Notes: a model not told the origin generated them from the sequence alone. Positions 1-12,729 are shown, counted from the first letter of the stretch. The stretch is DNA of 64,000 bases from Azadirachta indica (GCA_022749755.1 CM040444.1:4529009-4593008), one strand, 5' to 3'. Translations and numbers: made by a program.

Positions 1-2004
1 TTAATTGTTCATAGAGACGTCAAATCAAACAACATCCTGCTTAATTCTGCCTTTGAAGCTCACGTCGCCGATTTCGGCCTCGCCAAATTCTTGATCGATG
101 GCGGCGCGTCGGAATGTATGTCGGCAATTGCAGGGTCTTATGGCTACATTGCTCCAGGTACGTTACAGTCAGCATTTTTGGCTCCTATATTCTTTCTTAT
201 GTATTCATTTATTTATTTTTAAATCTAAGAAAAAATTATAATATAGCAAAATATATTCCTTATATTCTTGTAAATTTTAAAAATTCTATTTTTTAAAAAA
301 ATTAATGAAATATAATCAAAATTAAACAGTTACACTTAAGTAGAAAATGTAATAAACAATTTTATTTATTAAAAAAATAAAACGTTTCATATAATTTGAA
401 AAATGTAATAGATATAAATAAATTAATTAATCGATTGAATGAAATCAATTAAATTGATTGATGAAATTTACAATTCCATCAATCATTATCAGTATCTCTG
501 CTTAAATGACTTTTAATAGTACTGAAGAGGTTGAAGTTAGTTAATGGGTGTGTATTAAACTGTCAAAACCGTGGGCCACATACTTATTTATTCTCTGCCG
601 TTAGATTGTCCTTGGAAGGTCTGATTATCAGAGGAGATTAAGAGTAAAGGACAAAAATTTAGCGTATCAAATAATCATAGCCGTCTGTTGATAACACTGT
701 AGATCTAACGGTTAAATCTTAGTTCACATTCCGGTTATTTTGTGACCGTCGATACCTAGCACAACTTCCCTGAATTTATATCTGACGGTCACCAAGGCCT
801 TAAAGCCTAAAATAGAATGGTACTTACCGTTCAGAAAAACTACCCCTGCTAAAGTGACAGCACTAAGTTCACCCGTGATTTGTGCTACGGAGACAGACAG
901 ACAAATGAAAAATAGAATTTTATAGGTAATCCCACCAACATCAGAATTACTAGATTGGTCACTGACGCTAAATTTTTTTATTGTGATTAATTTTTCTTGG
1001 GGTCTACAAATCAGACGGGGATGTGAGAGGTCAATCTGACAATCTAAGGGCAATGACGTTCTGACGCTGTCGTCTTAAACGACAGAACGTCGAGTGTCGT
1101 AAAAGCTAACCGACATCATGCACACACATCTATTAAGTGAAAGCCAATGGTCCATAATCTAAATGGACCAAATCTAAAACCTTTTTACTTTTTACTTTTT
1201 TTTATCTAATAATATAAACCCTACAAAATATTTGGGCTTACGTGTAAAGTTTGTGTTTTTTTAAAAAGGATTTTATATATTTTGTATTTCACGTCCTAAA
1301 TGTTAAATTCAATTCTTTTTCAATTATTAATATAATATATTTTATTTTTTAAATTATTGATGCTTAAATTATTATGTTCCAGTAGAAAGAGTTGGGTGTA
1401 CCGAAAATCTATGCAGTGTATTTAGACTTTAATTTTCGATTTGGGCCTCAAACCATCCCTTGGCCCAAGAAGATCACCCCTAGTGTTTTTTTTTCTAATT
1501 TCTTATGCATGGTATTTTTATTTAAATGTTCACATTAATATTGTTATTGAACGAATTACTAATAATATATTTCTTTTTTCAGAATATGCATACACATTAA
1601 GAGTAGACGAGAAAAGCGATGTGTATAGTTTCGGAGTCGTTCTCTTGGAACTCCTCACCGGACGTCGGCCGGTGGGTGATTTCGGGGAGGGCGTCGACAT
1701 AGTTCAATGGAGTAAGAGAGCAACAAACGGGAGAAAAGAAGAGATTATGAGCATTGTTGATCCAAGGCTAACATTGGTACCAAAAGAAGAAGCAATGCAC
1801 TTACTCTTCATAGCAATGCTGTGCATTCAAGAAAATAGCATTGAGAGACCAACAATGAGAGAAGTAGTTCAAATGCTATCTGAATTCCCTCGTCATTCTC
1901 CTGACTACTACCAATCTTCATCTTCTTCATTGAAGAATCTTGAAAAAGACCCAAAAGTTTGCCCTAATAACAATAAATTGAAACACAACGATCTTTGGGT
2001 TTGA
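1..2004 (+). CDS. BAM3: LRR receptor-like kinase, CLV1/BAM clade (BAM3-like), 3' part
   Basis: This is the C-terminal half of a Ser/Thr kinase domain plus its tail; the LRR ectodomain, membrane segment and kinase N-lobe lie left of the window. Exon 1 ends at 157 and exon 2 spans 1583-2004, joined by a GT-AG intron that splits the Glu codon of the APE motif. In the 192-residue fragment the catalytic loop HRDVKSNN is at 4-11, DFG at 24-26 and APE at 51-53. Next comes [20 protein letters not shown], then the GVDIVQWSK and [16 protein letters not shown] stretches. From family knowledge, the intron position and these stretches match CLV1/BAM receptors, which bind CLE peptides at the plasma membrane in meristem and phloem development. 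The VQWSK segment and EAMHL..IAMLC favour BAM3 over CLV1; that assignment is from memory of the family. The tail is Ser-rich and ends NDLWV. The visible catalytic residues are intact, so the gene looks functional. Confidence 0.9.
158..1582 (+). other. BAM3-like intron with an atypical inserted segment
   Basis: The intron begins GTACGT and ends TTTTTTCAG. Most of it is AT-rich, but about 540-1140 is clearly richer in G and C and carries repeated GACGT-, CTGACGGT- and CGTC-type words, including near-palindromic runs around 1058-1100. A 109-codon minus-strand frame (1053-724) crosses it, but I recognise no domain. It looks like a separate, probably transposon-derived, insertion in the intron. 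Confidence 0.5.
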
Positions 2005-2154
2005 GGAAACTTGAGAAATTTTATATATAATTTTTTTAGGGTTTTATTGGTGTTTTAATTAATTAAATTAGCTTGATTTTGTTATAGTATTTTTATGTGC
2101 AAAGTATATCTTTTCTTTTTCTAGAATTTTTAATTTTAGAATTAGATTAGGAAT

Positions 2155-2178
2155 AGAGAGAGAGAGAGAGAGAGAGAG
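2155..2178. repeat. (AG)12 microsatellite
   Basis: Twelve uninterrupted AG units lie in the 3' flank of the receptor kinase gene, about 150 bases after its stop. This is a likely length-variable marker. Confidence 0.97.
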
Positions 2179-2479
2179 GATTTGGTGACCAAAGAGAAGT
2201 AGAAATAATTTATGGGTACTTGCACTTCTTTTTAAGTAGAAAGAGTTTAATTGCAAAGCTTAATGGAGTTGAGGATGCTCTTTGTATTATATATTGTGGC
2301 CATGATATACATAAAAATTTATATTTTATAGTTTAATTTATGCATATTTCTTTCCTTTATTTTTCCCATATTTTAATCCTGTCTTTTGTTTTCAATATTA
2401 ATTTTAGGAACATATTTATTATTTATTACAATACGAATAATTTTTAACCATTATTTTCTAAATAAAGATGTAAAAATTT

Positions 2480-2832
2480 AATAATATTCAGATTATCACT
2501 AAGTTATGTCATAAAAATGTATTATATTGAAATAAAGTAAGAATATAATAAAATTTAATATTAATATCTATGCTCAAATTATGATATTAGAGTAATATTT
2601 TTATCGAATCTATATATTAACATGAATATTTAATATTATTAAATTTTTTTTAACCCTATTCAATTAATATATAGAAATCATAGACCTAACAAGACATTTC
2701 AATAGAATATATAAAGGCATGTATAAAATGTAAAAGTGCATAAAATATAAACATCCCCTTCTGTTATTATTATTATCTATTTTCTTTCTTCCATTAAAGG
2801 TTTTATCTTAAATCTTGTTAAAGGAAATTAAA
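2480..2832 (+). promoter_or_regulatory. 5' flank of micro-exon gene A, shared with D and E
   Basis: The stretch is repeated with small differences at about 20390-21130 (copy D), and its proximal part at 25520-25663 (copy E). Shared landmarks are AAGTTATGTCATAAAA at the distal end, then GAAATCATAGACCTAACAAG, ATTTCAATAGAATATATAAAGG and TTCTTCCATTAAAGG just before the ATG. The TATATAAAGG near 2710 could be a TATA element. Conservation over the whole flank reflects duplication and does not prove function. Confidence 0.5.
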
Positions 2833-3589
2833 ATGGATTATTTTCGCTGCAGCTGCTTCAAGAGTGTAAGAATTATTTCTGCTATTTACCTTTGATCTAC
2901 CCATTTTACTCATTAATTAATAAATTTTATTTTATTTTTACTTGTCTTATATAGAAATCATCTGATCATCAGAATGAATTCAACAAAGAAGAAGATGAAG
3001 AGAAGAACAGTTCTAAGCAAGTAGTAAAATTTTATTCATATGTACCTATATAATTGTTTTTTATTTTTCCCAACAACTTATTTGCCAATTTTTGTATTTA
3101 TTATATTGATTAAAAAATTAATTAAATTTATTTTCCTTTTTTCTTTAAAATTGTAGAATTTGTGGTTTGTATTTGGTAAACAATACAGTACATTAAAGTA
3201 CGATATTTTATTTTCAATATTGTATATATGTGTAAATTGTATGGATATATTTTTTATACGGGTCTAATCCAAACCCAAATTTAACCCGAACTCAACCAAG
3301 CCCAAAGTATATATTTGAGCATTTAAAAAAAAAACTTGTAATTGATTTTTTCTTTATTTTAGTGAAAATTGACTGCTCTCCCTCATGTAGTTTTTCCCTT
3401 GAAAATTTTAGAAAATTTTCATGTAAATTCTGTGTTATTTTATAATTATTTTGATTTCTATTTGTTTTGGTTAATTAAATTTCATAACAAAAACTATACT
3501 TGGATTTTAATCAATTATATCTCATATGGCTTTAACAATATGAGAAGGCTGTTGGCAGAACTTCAAAGAAAAGAAGCATGCAAAACCTA
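2833..3589 (+). pseudogene. micro-exon gene A, MDY type, truncated
   Basis: Exon 1 (2833-2865) encodes MDYFRCSCFKS and is followed by GTAAGAATT. Exon 2 (2955-3023, after TATATAG) encodes 23 residues beginning KSSDHQNEF and rich in Glu and Lys, then GTAAAA. Both introns are phase 0. Exon 3 should match the one in copy E (25954-26040). It is recognisable from 3542 (AAGGCTGTTGGCAGAAC), but about 50 bases are missing inside it and its donor site is gone, because the sequence runs AAACCTAATAAAATT where E has AAACCAGAGGTATAT. The last exon is absent: the region matching E from about 26400 to 27450 is deleted. The function of the family is unknown. This copy looks dead unless the first two exons are used in some other way. 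Confidence 0.6.
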
Positions 3590-3599
3590 ATAAAATTAC

Positions 3600-5390
3600 A
3601 TAAATTTATTTATTTACTTTTTCTTATCTGAGTGTTAACTTCGGTTCTTATTTATACTTGAATTTTTATTAATTTTTATTTTTATTGTTGGTGAGATTTA
3701 CGTGCCTGAGTTAAATATTGAGTCTTTTTTTTATCGTATTATTATAATTAATATAGTATTAGTTTTTTTCCTAATGAATTAAGTAGAGTGATTTTACTAT
3801 ATACAAATTTTTAAATATTTAATGTATATATATATATATAAAAGAAAGGATCAATAATTCTATACTTTTTTATACATATATTTAGATTTATTTATAAACC
3901 GTTAGATGTATAATATAATAAAAAGAATTTTTAATAATATTATAAATTGTATCATATGGACATTTTAAAAGTTAGACATAACACAAATGTAATAAAAAAA
4001 TATTAATGTGCTTGAATTTTATAAAATAGATACATTTGTCTATTTCTATGTAAAAGTGTATTAAAGTTAAGTGTCTCTTATAAAAGATATCATTTTCAAA
4101 AAAAAATATTCCAATGTGTTATGTCACAAGTCCAACTTTAATCAATCAACTTAAAATCTTTCAATAAAGTAGAAAAATAGAGTTATTTTTAGTTTTGCCT
4201 CCTAATTTATTGATATATATTAGATATTACTATCAATTTATTAAAAGTCTGTCATTTCATCTCTAAACGAGGAAAAAATGATTATTTCACCTTTTCTAAT
4301 TAAAAGTAAAAAGAATAATAACATTTGAGTCACTGAACTTTTTTTAAATAACAAATTAAGACATACTTTAATTAATTTTAACATTTTAATTCTTAGTATT
4401 ACATCAATCCATTAAATAATAATAAAATACAAATTTACCTACACTGATTGAATTTAAATGAATACTTTAACTATTTATTTTTAATATAAAATATAAACAT
4501 AAAACTCTAATCTACTGCTTCTATTGCCACCTTTCCTCTCCTCCCATCTTCAAATATGTCACCATTATTATCACCTCCATTTTTATTTTTTTATCTTTTC
4601 TATTATCTTTTATTTTTTCTCTCTCTATCACTGTCTTAGCCAAGACCATCGCCATTGTTTCTTTCTCTTTTTTGCAAATACAAATTTTTTACAAATTATA
4701 TCCAAAAAATTATCGATAAAAACTACAATAATTGCCCAAGCAATTCCCTATCATTTTTGTTATTATTTGTTTTCAAAAATTATGAATTAAAGTCATGTAT
4801 TGTGAGTTTAAGTTTGTTTTTTTGATGATCTATCTCTTGAGTAGCTTTATAAACGATTATGAGGAGGACAATAGCTGAGATAGTAAAAATTAACAATAAA
4901 AGAAAAGAGTATTTAAAACTAGAATAAAGGATTTAGTTGATGATGAGAAAATAGTAAGAGAAATTGATATATTTTTTTAACAAAAAAGGGCGCATGAGAA
5001 GTTGATATATTTTTTCTGACAAGAAATCCTTTGAATTTTTTATTAAATTTAGTAAAATTGGTTTTTTAATGTTGGAGGAAAAAAGTGAATTATCTCTCAA
5101 AAATTTTAATGGATAATGATAAATGTAATAGCAATACAGTAGGGACTAAAATATTATAATTGGTCAAAAGATATCATTATTTGTTAGTTTGTCAAAATTT
5201 AGGGCATAAAATTATATTATCTCTTTTTATTTCTAATTTAAAAATAAAAATAAAATAATTATTTTTATGTTATTTAGGAGTGGAGTGATAACTTTCAATA
5301 AATTGGTATTATTTTTTATGTATATAAAAAAAATTAGAGAGAAAAATTGAAAATAACCAGAAAAATATTCCTCGATATTTTTACCCTCAC
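3600..5390. other. A-B intergenic DNA with a MITE-like insertion
   Basis: 3600-3860 and 3955-4180 align with the DNA after copy E (about 26070-26360 and 27460-27660), and 5390 onward aligns with 27685 onward. The stretch from about 4185 to 5325 is absent from the E-F block. Its ends are weakly inverted: TATCAATTTATTAAAAGT near 4230 against the complement of CTTTCAATAAATTGGTAT near 5295. It looks like a non-autonomous DNA element of about 1.1 kb. The 88-codon frame at 4524-4790 inside it is low-complexity and I do not call it a gene. Confidence 0.45.
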
Positions 5391-5621
5391 TCAATTAATT
5401 CCATTAGCCAAAGGCATCGTATACCCAACAAGAATTAATTTCATGGAATATATTCGAGGAATGTGTAAAATATAAGCATTAAAGTATTCATAATGATAGA
5501 AATCAGAATTATTGATCAAGCTAGCTACTTCATCGCCTCCATTATACAAGCTCTAGCTTAATTTCTTCTCCATTAAATAAATTAATTTAATTTCTCTTAG
5601 CTCTTGACGAAGAAATTAAAC

Positions 5622-6920
5622 ATGGATTATCTCAAATGTTGTTTAAAAAGTGTAAGAAATTTCTGCAACTATTATTTTTTACAACTTCAATTGTATGCAA
5701 ATTATTTAAATTACTCATAAAATTTTTTCTTAGTTTGTGTAGAAATCAGCTGAGAATAGTGAATTGCAAGAGGAGAAAAAATCTAAGAGAAGGGTAAAAT
5801 TTTATTTATAATATTTTCTCCCTTTTTTTGGGTGCAAATTAATTATTAATTGTTCTTATATTCATTGAAAAATTAATTGTCAATTATTCTTATATTCATT
5901 GAAGTCTTAACTAACTAATTGTATTCATTCATTTATTTATTTAGTTTTCCTTTTTGTGTTCTTGAACTTTTATTAACTATTTTTTCTCATAGACTGGTCA
6001 TAGAATTTCACGGTTAGTTGCCCTGGGGAAGGCACCACGTGGGACTGCAGATAAGAAGGTATTATTTTGACGAAAGGTTATATTTTTAAAATACAAGTAA
6101 TAAAAAAAGTGTTTAAAATTGGTTGTATGTGTTTAAAATTTATTTTTAAAATAAAAAGTATTTTTTTAAATTTTAACTTAAAGTGAAAAATAATTTTTTT
6201 TGTTGTTTTGAACCATTTTTTAAAAATTTATTTTTAAATTAATTACTATTTTGTTAAAACAATTAATTTATTAATTTTTGTAAACAATATTAAATTCATT
6301 CTTTTTTATTATAAAAAGTTATTTATAACGAATAATTATAAATGTATTTTCTGTTTTTAATAATATCAATTTTATAATTTTAAATATACCATTTAAAAAT
6401 GTTATTAAATAATTATTTACTTTTCCCTTATTTCGGTTTTAATTAACTTCAGTTGATACATGTTTTTGTATTTTCACTGAACTTGAGTTTTTTAGATAAT
6501 AACATTCAGGCCTCTAAAACTTCAAATTTTTATAAGAAAGATATAATTTTTTTTTATAACAAATAAGTCCCTAACTTCTTTTACAGTAACAAAATTAACT
6601 TTACGATATTGAAATTTGACCATCACAGCAATACAATATATGAATTATCATTTAAAAGTGCTTCATTCATTTTAATAGCAATTACAAACCCATTTATTAC
6701 AAATAATGAAATTAAATTTTAATTTGTAAAAATATAAAATTTTAGAAATCTAAAAAATCTATTAATTGTTATACATTTTTTATAACAATGACTCTACGTA
6801 ATATTAATAATAGTTTTTTGTGTTATCATTTTTTTTTTTATCGTTGTTGTTGTTGTCATCGTCGCTTACAAAAAGAAGGTAGAGAAGGAATTCAAGCAAG
6901 TGAAAGAAAAGAGGAATTAG
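5622..6920 (+). CDS. micro-exon gene B, small basic protein of unknown function
   Basis: The model has four exons joined by phase-0 introns and predicts 63 residues. Exon 1 (5622-5651) encodes MDYLKCCLKS, then GTAAGA. Exon 2 (5743-5793, after TTTGTGTAG) encodes KSAENSELQEEKKSKRR, then GTAAAA. Exon 3 (5993-6058, after TTTCTCATAG) encodes 22 residues including RLVALGKAPRG, then GTATTA. Exon 4 (6876-6920) encodes KVEKEFKQVKEKRN and stop. The last acceptor is the weak point: the homologous TAG seen in copy C is TCG here, so I used the next AG (ACAAAAAG), which keeps phase 0. The product is strongly basic, Cys-containing at its N-terminus and otherwise likely disordered. A Cys pair after MDYLK could be acylated; that is inference. 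I do not recognise the family. The paralogue F at 28832 confirms the exon boundaries by conservation. Confidence 0.55.
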
Positions 6921-7640
6921 GAGATGGATAGAAGTTGATAAGATCAGTAAGCATGCAAAATAAGCTTCTAAAGAAGAAATTCAAGCTTGAAATAGAAGAA
7001 ACCACAATTGTTCATAAATTTTAAATGTTAATTAAAGTAATTGTACATATTCTTTCCAAATATGTTATTATTTATGCTTTAGTGTGAATTTATCTGTCAT
7101 TCACCTTTCTTAACATTTATCCTAAATTTTTTATTTAAATGGCATGGAAAATTATATTTATCATCAAATTATTGAACGTATCATTTAATGATTCAAAGGA
7201 TGATTCAGCATGAGTTGATGATAGGTCAATTAAATTTAAAAATTTAAGTTAAATTTTGTAAGGAATAATATTACCAATTTTTTTTAATATTACACATTGA
7301 TTAAACTAATTTCTTCAAAATATAGTGTAAGTCAGATTTTATAAATTCCAAACTTATTTTACCTTCTTGAAAAACAAAAATTTATATTAGTTAAAAACCA
7401 ATTAATACCTTAATAGTACCACTTAATTAATAGGATATCAATAAATAGGTACATAATCTCTAGCAAAACAATAAATAAGAACATACTTGATTACGCATAA
7501 CAAATAGCTTCTTCAGGTGACATAAGTGACACTAAAAACTAACTAAAACTATGGACCAATTCGTTAAAATTACTCAAGTATATTCTTATTTATTGTTTCA
7601 CCAAAGTTTAAAGACCTATTTATTAGTATCCCCTTAATAA
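6921..7640. other. 3' flank of gene B
   Basis: This non-coding AT-rich DNA aligns with 30149-30850 after copy F. No gene is seen. Confidence 0.6.
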
Positions 7641-7644
7641 ATTT

Positions 7645-9680
7645 TAGAGTAACTACATTAAAGTCTCTAAATTTTAGCTAATTAATTTAATGAGTCCTAC
7701 TAATTTTAAAAGTATTCTTAAAAGTCCTAATCTGTTGGTGATCGTATAGATTCTCGTAGGGCTGACGGCTTGAGTCATTCGAATTGGAGATTAGAGAGGA
7801 ATATTATACAAAATTGAGGATCAGATGAGGCTCAAGTATAATTTTCATCCCCGTCCTCAAAATAGCTCGGGGATAGTGATGACCCTTTTTACCCGACTCG
7901 TCCCCGATTCGAAAAATAATTTGAAAATTGTTCGGTTAAATTATAATTGTATCAATATTATTTAATAAATAATTATAGAAGTTTAATATCTCTTATTTTA
8001 GTCAATCAAATCCTTCAAAAAAGTTTACAATTTTTTTAATTTAATCAATTAGGTCTTTCACATAATATGATTATATTTTTTTTTAAATCTTAAATTGTTA
8101 ATTATATAGATATATATATAAATCCTAAAATAAAAGAAAACCCTCACCTTCTCTCACAACCGCCTTCAAAATATTTTTGTACAAAATATATAAAAAAATA
8201 AAAAACTCTAAGATTAATTTAATATATTTTCTAAACCTTATTAATTCTATTAAAAATTAAATTATAATTTACTACTACACTTATTTATTTTTCTATTTAT
8301 ATAGGTTAATGAAAAATTATAGTAAATGAATCAATCAAATTTGATATTTTATTCTAACAAAATTTTTATTAGCTGCAATATTTTATATAAATTATCTAAA
8401 TCAAATTGATGATTGTTGTCAATTATTTTATTTTTAAAAATTAATTTACGAAAAAAAAAATAAATATTTATTATTATTATTATATTATTTTGATAATATC
8501 TGAAATAACAATTTCACATATGAGAAATTAATTATTTTATAAATATATATAAAGGGAAATCTCGAGATTTAAAAAAAAAGTGAGTTGCTCTCACCTTTCT
8601 ATCTTCTACTCACAATCACTTTCTATTCATTACAAGTGAGAATAGTTTTTGTAAACTTGAATTACTTAGCTGATTATTAATGTTATGTACAAGATTTTTG
8701 ATTTTTTTAATTTTACAAACTTTTGACATTATTTTTGTGATACTTACAATTTCTATAGATATGTTCTTTATTTTTGAAAATTTTATATTTGTAATCAAAT
8801 TTATATTATTAGAATTTACAAATTATAATATTAAAATAGAATTATTGTTCCTTCAAATAATTATAAAGAAAAAAATAGTAATAAAATTATATTTAAATAA
8901 TTGTTAACGATATAATTAATGTTAAATTACACAATTATTTTATATTAATAATAACAATTCAAAAATAATATTTTTAAATGATATAAATTAAATACGTGTT
9001 CTTTATTAAATATATTTTATTCACATATTTGAATAAAAGAATGAAGTTGATATAGTGGTGAGATAATTATTTATATTTTTTTAAGTTTAAAGTTCAAATT
9101 TAAACAATTACAAATTCTTTGTTTTTAAGTATAAAATCGAAACAGGATCAAAGTCGTGTCGAGAGCTTGAGTTGCCCAAATCGAAGATGGGCCAGAGATT
9201 CCTATCTATCCCTGGCCTGTTACCATCCTATCGTCCGTTACTGAAAAAACTTGATCCATAAAATTCAATCTATATTATGCATCCTCTCTTCTGATACATT
9301 TATCAAACAATCACCAAATTCTCTTCAGCCACATAGCCAAAGTAATGGGGCAGTGGTCCTTCTTCTTTCCTAGGACTGTTATTTTATTTAGTTGACTTAC
9401 ATATTTTATTTTTAATTAATAAAAATGCAAAACAAATATTAATGGACAAATAGAAAAAGAATAAAAAAATGTTGGCCAATAGAATGATGACATGTCACAA
9501 TAAGTTGGCAGCCATGTTATAATATCTCAGTCATTATCACTAAAAGATGTCAATTTATCATCTTATCTATCTTTCCATCCAAATTCAGTGTACAAGTAAC
9601 CGACTGAAACTTTGAAGGATAATTTTGAAATTAGTAGAACTTATGCGATTAATTGCTAAACTTTAGGGACTTTAATGTCA
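7645..9680. mobile_element. non-autonomous DNA transposon, about 2 kb, with TIRs of about 55 bp
   Basis: The left end (about 7653-7705) reads CATTAAAGTCTCTAAATTTT and continues to CCTACTAATTT. The right end (about 9625-9678) is its inverted complement with few mismatches: AATTAGTAGAACTTATGCG through TTTAGGGACTTTAATG. The whole interval is missing from the homologous F block near 30850-30890, which supports insertion. The interior holds a C/G-rich patch (7830-7910, with CCCGACTCGTCCCCGATTCG) and another near 9150-9235, but no transposase frame. I could not define a clean target-site duplication. Confidence 0.65.
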
Positions 9681-11600
9681 TTCAATATCATCTCAAAACA
9701 TTTTACTAATTAAATTAACTAATACCCTCAATAATATTACTCAACTATACACACTGAATAATATATATATTTATTTATTTATATACATGCATACACATAG
9801 ACCCCAATTTATACTTAACTAATTACATGAACAAAAACTAATAAACCATGAATATAAACCATACACTTGTCCAATCTTGCTGCAAAAATGGAGCTCAATC
9901 TTTAGACCTCTTGTATTACACCGAACTCTTTCTAAGATCTTTCTGTAAAATGGAATTGAATTGATCAAAAAACTTCTTGAACAAATTCATATAATTAGTA
10001 CCCACAAGAGGATTACTCAATTAGTTTGAGCACACATGCATTATTTATCTTATGGAGTGGTAGTTAGGTACATACTTTTTTTTTTTTTAAATCTTAATTT
10101 AAAATTTTGAACAAATTCTTAACAATTCATTTAATTTAGTTTCATATAATATACTTAAGAACGAAAGTACAAAGGTAAAATTTGATGTTATTAATTTAAT
10201 ATTTGGCAATGGTAGTACTCACTTTTTTTTTTTTCACAACGTCCAATGAAAGGTTTAATCATCATCATGTGTTTATTATGGGAATAGATTTCTCCGTATT
10301 GTAGATTTAACCCTCAGTAAGTGGAGTAGAATCCTCGACTTAACTAGTTTTGTCCTCTTTATTAGTTAAGAGAGTGATTACTGTTTACTTAATTTTAAAC
10401 TTTTTAAAATAAACATATGTTAATAATTTTTTAATTAATTTACTCTATTCACTTTAAGGGTCAAATTGATATTCTATTGTCAAACAAAACTTCTTGAAAT
10501 ATATTTTTATGAGTAAAACTTTTGCAAGTCTGCTTTTTAACAAATTGTTTTTAATTATGTAGTTATCAACAATTACTTTTCCTAAAATTTGTATTATTTC
10601 ATTAATAAATATTTTAAAGTATATCTTATGAGAAGAATAAAGTAAATATTTCTCATAAACTAAATATGTAACAAATAGATAAGGGTATTTTAGACAATTG
10701 ACTTTTTATAAGTCTAATTTTAAATTTCTCTTAATATAAGTAAACAATTATTTTTAAAACTTAAGAAATTATTCCTTTGTTAAGATCAAATAAATGACAA
10801 TAATTTTTTTTTTAAAATTTAATATTCAAAATGCTTTTTAATTAGACCCTAAAACATCATGTCTAACTATATATAAACGAAAATAAGACATTTTATCTTA
10901 ATAACTCATTATAAGTTATAAATTAATTTTATCTCCTGATTCATTCAATAAAAATATTAATATTTTTGAGTTAGGTAATTTATTTGAACTACTGCTGAAA
11001 TGAGCTAAATTTTAAGGGAGTAAATGAAATTATACCTAAATAGAAAGATATTTGCTGAAGTTAATATTGTCTTGGTTATTCCTTATAATGTGAATCACGG
11101 CTTCTCTTGTTGCAAAATATAACTGGAATAAAGTAGTGTCTTTTTTGAAAAATATTCTCCAACATAGAATTTTTAAATATTTGAGGAATTTGAATTACTT
11201 TAAATTTTAAGATCTTATTAAGATTCCTTTGTAGAAAAAGGTTAGCTAACTTAGACCATTCATTTTGTTTTTATCCTTCTTTTTCCTTTTGAAAGTTCAA
11301 TCACCTTTTTTATTTTTCCTACGTTAGCAACTATGATGTCATAGTCTAACGATATGAACAGATCAATTTCATGGTGTGACTAAAAAGAGAAGAAAATAAA
11401 TTAATTTTGTTATATAGAAAAGAAAAAAATATAAATTAATTTCGTGCTTGTTTCCACATATCCTATTGGAGAATTTATATTTTTGTAATTTATTAATATT
11501 TTTCTTTTAAGAATCTATAGTTTATCCTAAAAGCCAAGATTTTTTTGAAAAAAATTTATAGATAATATTATCTAAATTACTTTTGCGTTGCTTAAAACCA
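9681..11600. other. B-C intergenic DNA, duplicated in the F-G interval
   Basis: The region aligns with about 30890-32660. Shared landmarks include ATAATTAGTACCCACAAGAG (9993 and 31197) and GCTAACTTAGACC-type words (11243 and 32340). No coding frame is supported. Confidence 0.6.
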
Positions 11601-11601
11601 G

Positions 11602-12230
11602 TGTAAGAAATAATGTATTAAAATTGATCTCATTGAATTAAAATTATGATATGATAAAAAAATATTAGGTATAAATAGATAGTAAACAAAAAATACAAAA
11701 ATAATAAATAAGATTAGAGCAAATAAGAATTTATTTGGTTCAGCAAAATTATTTACATTCATAGAGCAAATACTCGTAAGGTCTTTTCATTAAAAGTAAA
11801 AGATGGAATCTTTACAAGATGACTCTTTTCTCCAAATTAACTTCTTCAAGTTTCTTCCTCAAATACATAGTTTTTATAATGCCTCTAAAAAATCTTAATT
11901 CAAGTAGATTTTGGAATCATAATTTAGGAAAGTTTTTGGTATCCTAATTCAAGAAGGTTTTGGTATCCTAATTTAAGTAGATTTGGTTATTTCCAATTTT
12001 TCGGGTTCTCGCGTCCTTGGGTTGTTTGTCACTTATCCTCTTCAAGTCAAGATGTCAACTTTATCTTGATTTCTTGGGCTCTCAAGATCTCGAGTTCTCG
12101 AATATCGTGTCTAAACTTCTTTAAGTCAGGATAACAATTTCACCTAAACTCTTTAAGTTCTTGAATTTCCGAGTTCCCATGTTCCTGAATTCCCATGTTC
12201 TTGAATGAAGTTTCAAATTTACATGTTTGG
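11602..12230 (-). repeat. copia element 1, 3' LTR (left)
   Basis: It is similar to 16109-16657: both contain the ATAAATA-GTAAACA, ACAAAAATAATAAATAA and GGTTCAG stretch, then repeated GGTTCTTGG/GTTCTCG words. The exact ends are uncertain by about 25 bases. Confidence 0.7.
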
Positions 12231-12411
12231 TCCTTTCATGATGCATTGGATTTCTACTTAAGTGAAACATACTTTAATTATTATAATACACTTTAACTCA
12301 CTTCGAGATAGACCCAATTCTCTTGCTAAGCCTTTAAGCCGTAATGCTTCCTTTATTGTATCTGCTACTACAACATACTATGCTTTTGTTTTTGATAAAC
12401 CTACAACATGT

Positions 12412-12729
12412 TTAAGTGTTTCTTTTTAGCAAATTTGTGCAATTACGTAAAGAAGACGTATAACTTGTTATGGACTTTATCTTATCCAGATCCCCTACAA
12501 AGATAGCATCAACATATCCTTCCAGCTTTATCTGATCATCTTTAAATATTTTGTACACTAGAAAAAATTTAGTATCTCTAAGATACCTCAGAATCCATTG
12601 AAAATCCTGCCTATGACTACTTCTAGAATTAGCCATGAATTTATTAACCACACTGCTAGTGTCTATAATGTCTAGTCTTCTACATATCATTGCATACATA
12701 AGGTTTTCTACTATATTTGCATAAGGCAC
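12412..12729 (-). pseudogene. copia element 1, RT C-terminus/RNase H fragment
   Basis: The 105-residue frame has the copia hallmarks PYANIVENLMYAMICRRLDI, WILRYLRDTK, LEGYVDA and GDLDKIKSITSY (the family has GDLDxRKSTSGY). It is the part joining reverse transcriptase to RNase H. It is followed downstream on the minus strand by 12400-12290, with more broken RNase H sequence. Confidence 0.88.

Noticed and set aside
2155..2178. CRISPR-like or other spaced repeats near microsatellites
   Set aside because: The simple repeats are uninterrupted and have no spacers; this is plant nuclear DNA.
4524..4790. 88-codon ORF
   Set aside because: His/Tyr/Phe low-complexity translation of TC- and TTA-rich DNA inside a MITE-like insertion; no start context or homologue in the second block.
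6830..6920. Last exons of B and F read upstream as a Val/Ile-rich membrane segment before YKK
   Set aside because: The hydrophobic reading comes from the polypyrimidine tract before the exon. No upstream acceptor gives the right phase, and the homologous stretch in copy C is intron.
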